Source: Dasyornis broadbenti (lineage: Eukaryota; Chordata; Aves; Passeriformes; Dasyornithidae). Taken from it: a stretch of 64,000 nucleotides of DNA. Shown piece after piece: positions 63,265-64,000 of this stretch. The translations under genes and the position numbers were made by a program. The stretch spans positions 2,841,863-2,905,862 of the forward strand of contig VZRN01004204.1 of NCBI GenBank assembly GCA_013397935.1, read 5' to 3'. Numbering within the stretch: position 1 is the stretch's first letter; each line of letters starts with the position of its first letter. The notes under the pieces are model-generated. The model saw only the letters and a list, made by a program, of their open reading frames with translations, was not told the DNA's origin and ran no database searches.

Positions 63265-63470
63265 AATTTTTGTTTTATTTTCATTTATTTTATTTTAATT
63301 TTTATGTTCTATTTTATTTTCTATTTATTTTATTGTAAAAATTGTTAAAATAAAATGAAAATAAACCACTATAAAATAATTTAAAATAAAATAAAAATAA
63401 AATAAAGATAAAAATAGATTAAAATTAAGTAAACAAAAATAAAATAAAAATTTAAATAAATGAAAATTTA
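63265..63470. repeat. T-rich then A-rich AT tract (imperfect inverted repeat)
   Basis: TTTTA/TTTATTTTC words up to about 63336 switch, around ATTGTAAAAATTGTT, to AAAATAAAATGAAAATAAA words up to about 63470. It has the same architecture as the 47.5 kb and 50.6 kb loci. Confidence 0.85.
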
Positions 63471-64000
63471 GTTGTTTTACCATTAATTTTTTTTTTAAAG
63501 TTTCACTTTAACATTTTATTTCTTTATAAGCCTTATTGTTTAATTCTCTTATAAGAAACATTTACTTCAGAGTGGATGGGATGGAGAGGGTCAAACCTCA
63601 TTTTTCAATGTTTTTAGAAAATTTGAAGTAGTCATACAGTTTTCTTCTCAAATACATGGGCTAAAATACTTTACTCCAAGATACCTAACTTTGAAGATTC
63701 TTGTTAATTCTACACACTCATTTTTAAAGTGTTTTGGACGGATATGTTCTATTTTTTTCATACATTTCATTTAGAGCAACTGCAGGAACTCAGTGACAAC
63801 CAACTGAAATTCATCAAATGTGGGTTATTGTGCAGAATGCAAGGAGGTTTCAAGATGACATGTCAGGTAAATAACTGTTTTGTTTATGCTTACAGTGATT
63901 TTTTTCTTCTTTTATCATGGCTGTCATGAGTGTTGAGGATGCACAGTCTTACGTCTTCAAGACAGAACTCCACTTCACCTCTTCCACCAATTCAAACTTG
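63471..64000. other. Unique AT-rich non-coding DNA
   Basis: Nothing recognisable up to the end of the window. Confidence 0.45.

Overview
The window looks like non-coding DNA from a bird, probably a songbird or close relative. The basis is its interspersed repeats: several 3'-truncated CR1 LINE copies with the typical avian CR1 tail, and two solitary LTRs whose sequences I recall as common in passerine genomes. The organism call rests on memory of repeat families, not on a search. The DNA is AT-rich. The only clearly GC-richer kilobase is the LTR at 11310-12369.

I find no convincing protein-coding gene, tRNA, rRNA, CRISPR array or prokaryotic feature. All open frames are short. The longest, 173 and 161 codons, overlap on opposite strands inside the 11.3-12.4 kb LTR. 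The longest outside an LTR is 141 codons, at 26430-26855, and I recognise no family in it. The window therefore reads as a gene desert or the inside of a very long intron.

Layout: 1-3.1 kb ends in a CR1 split by a solo LTR. 3-11 kb is mostly unique, with a POU-octamer cluster near 4.5-4.8 kb and a CR1 at 8.1 kb. 11.3-12.4 kb is a second solo LTR, on the opposite strand. 12.4-31 kb is unique AT-rich DNA with one CR1 (15.7 kb), a G-quadruplex candidate (13.9 kb) and conserved-looking sequence near 18.5-19 kb. 31-37 kb holds strand-asymmetric T/G and A/C tracts and a 109-bp near-perfect direct duplication. 37-47 kb is unique with an unresolved gap in poly-T (40.1 kb) and a CR1 (44.0 kb). 47-51.4 kb holds two T-rich/A-rich pentamer tracts, the second apparently duplicated falsely around an assembly gap. 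52-56 kb holds a MIR-like fragment, a CR1 and another T/G plus A/C pair. 58.7 kb has an (ATC)14 microsatellite. 60.2-60.8 kb looks like a conserved non-coding element beginning with a double-octamer palindrome. 62-64 kb has a CR1 and a third T-rich/A-rich hairpin tract.

The points most worth checking are the 109-bp duplication, the AT hairpin loci and associated assembly error, the T/G-A/C tract pairs, and the candidate enhancers. No new biological system is demonstrated.
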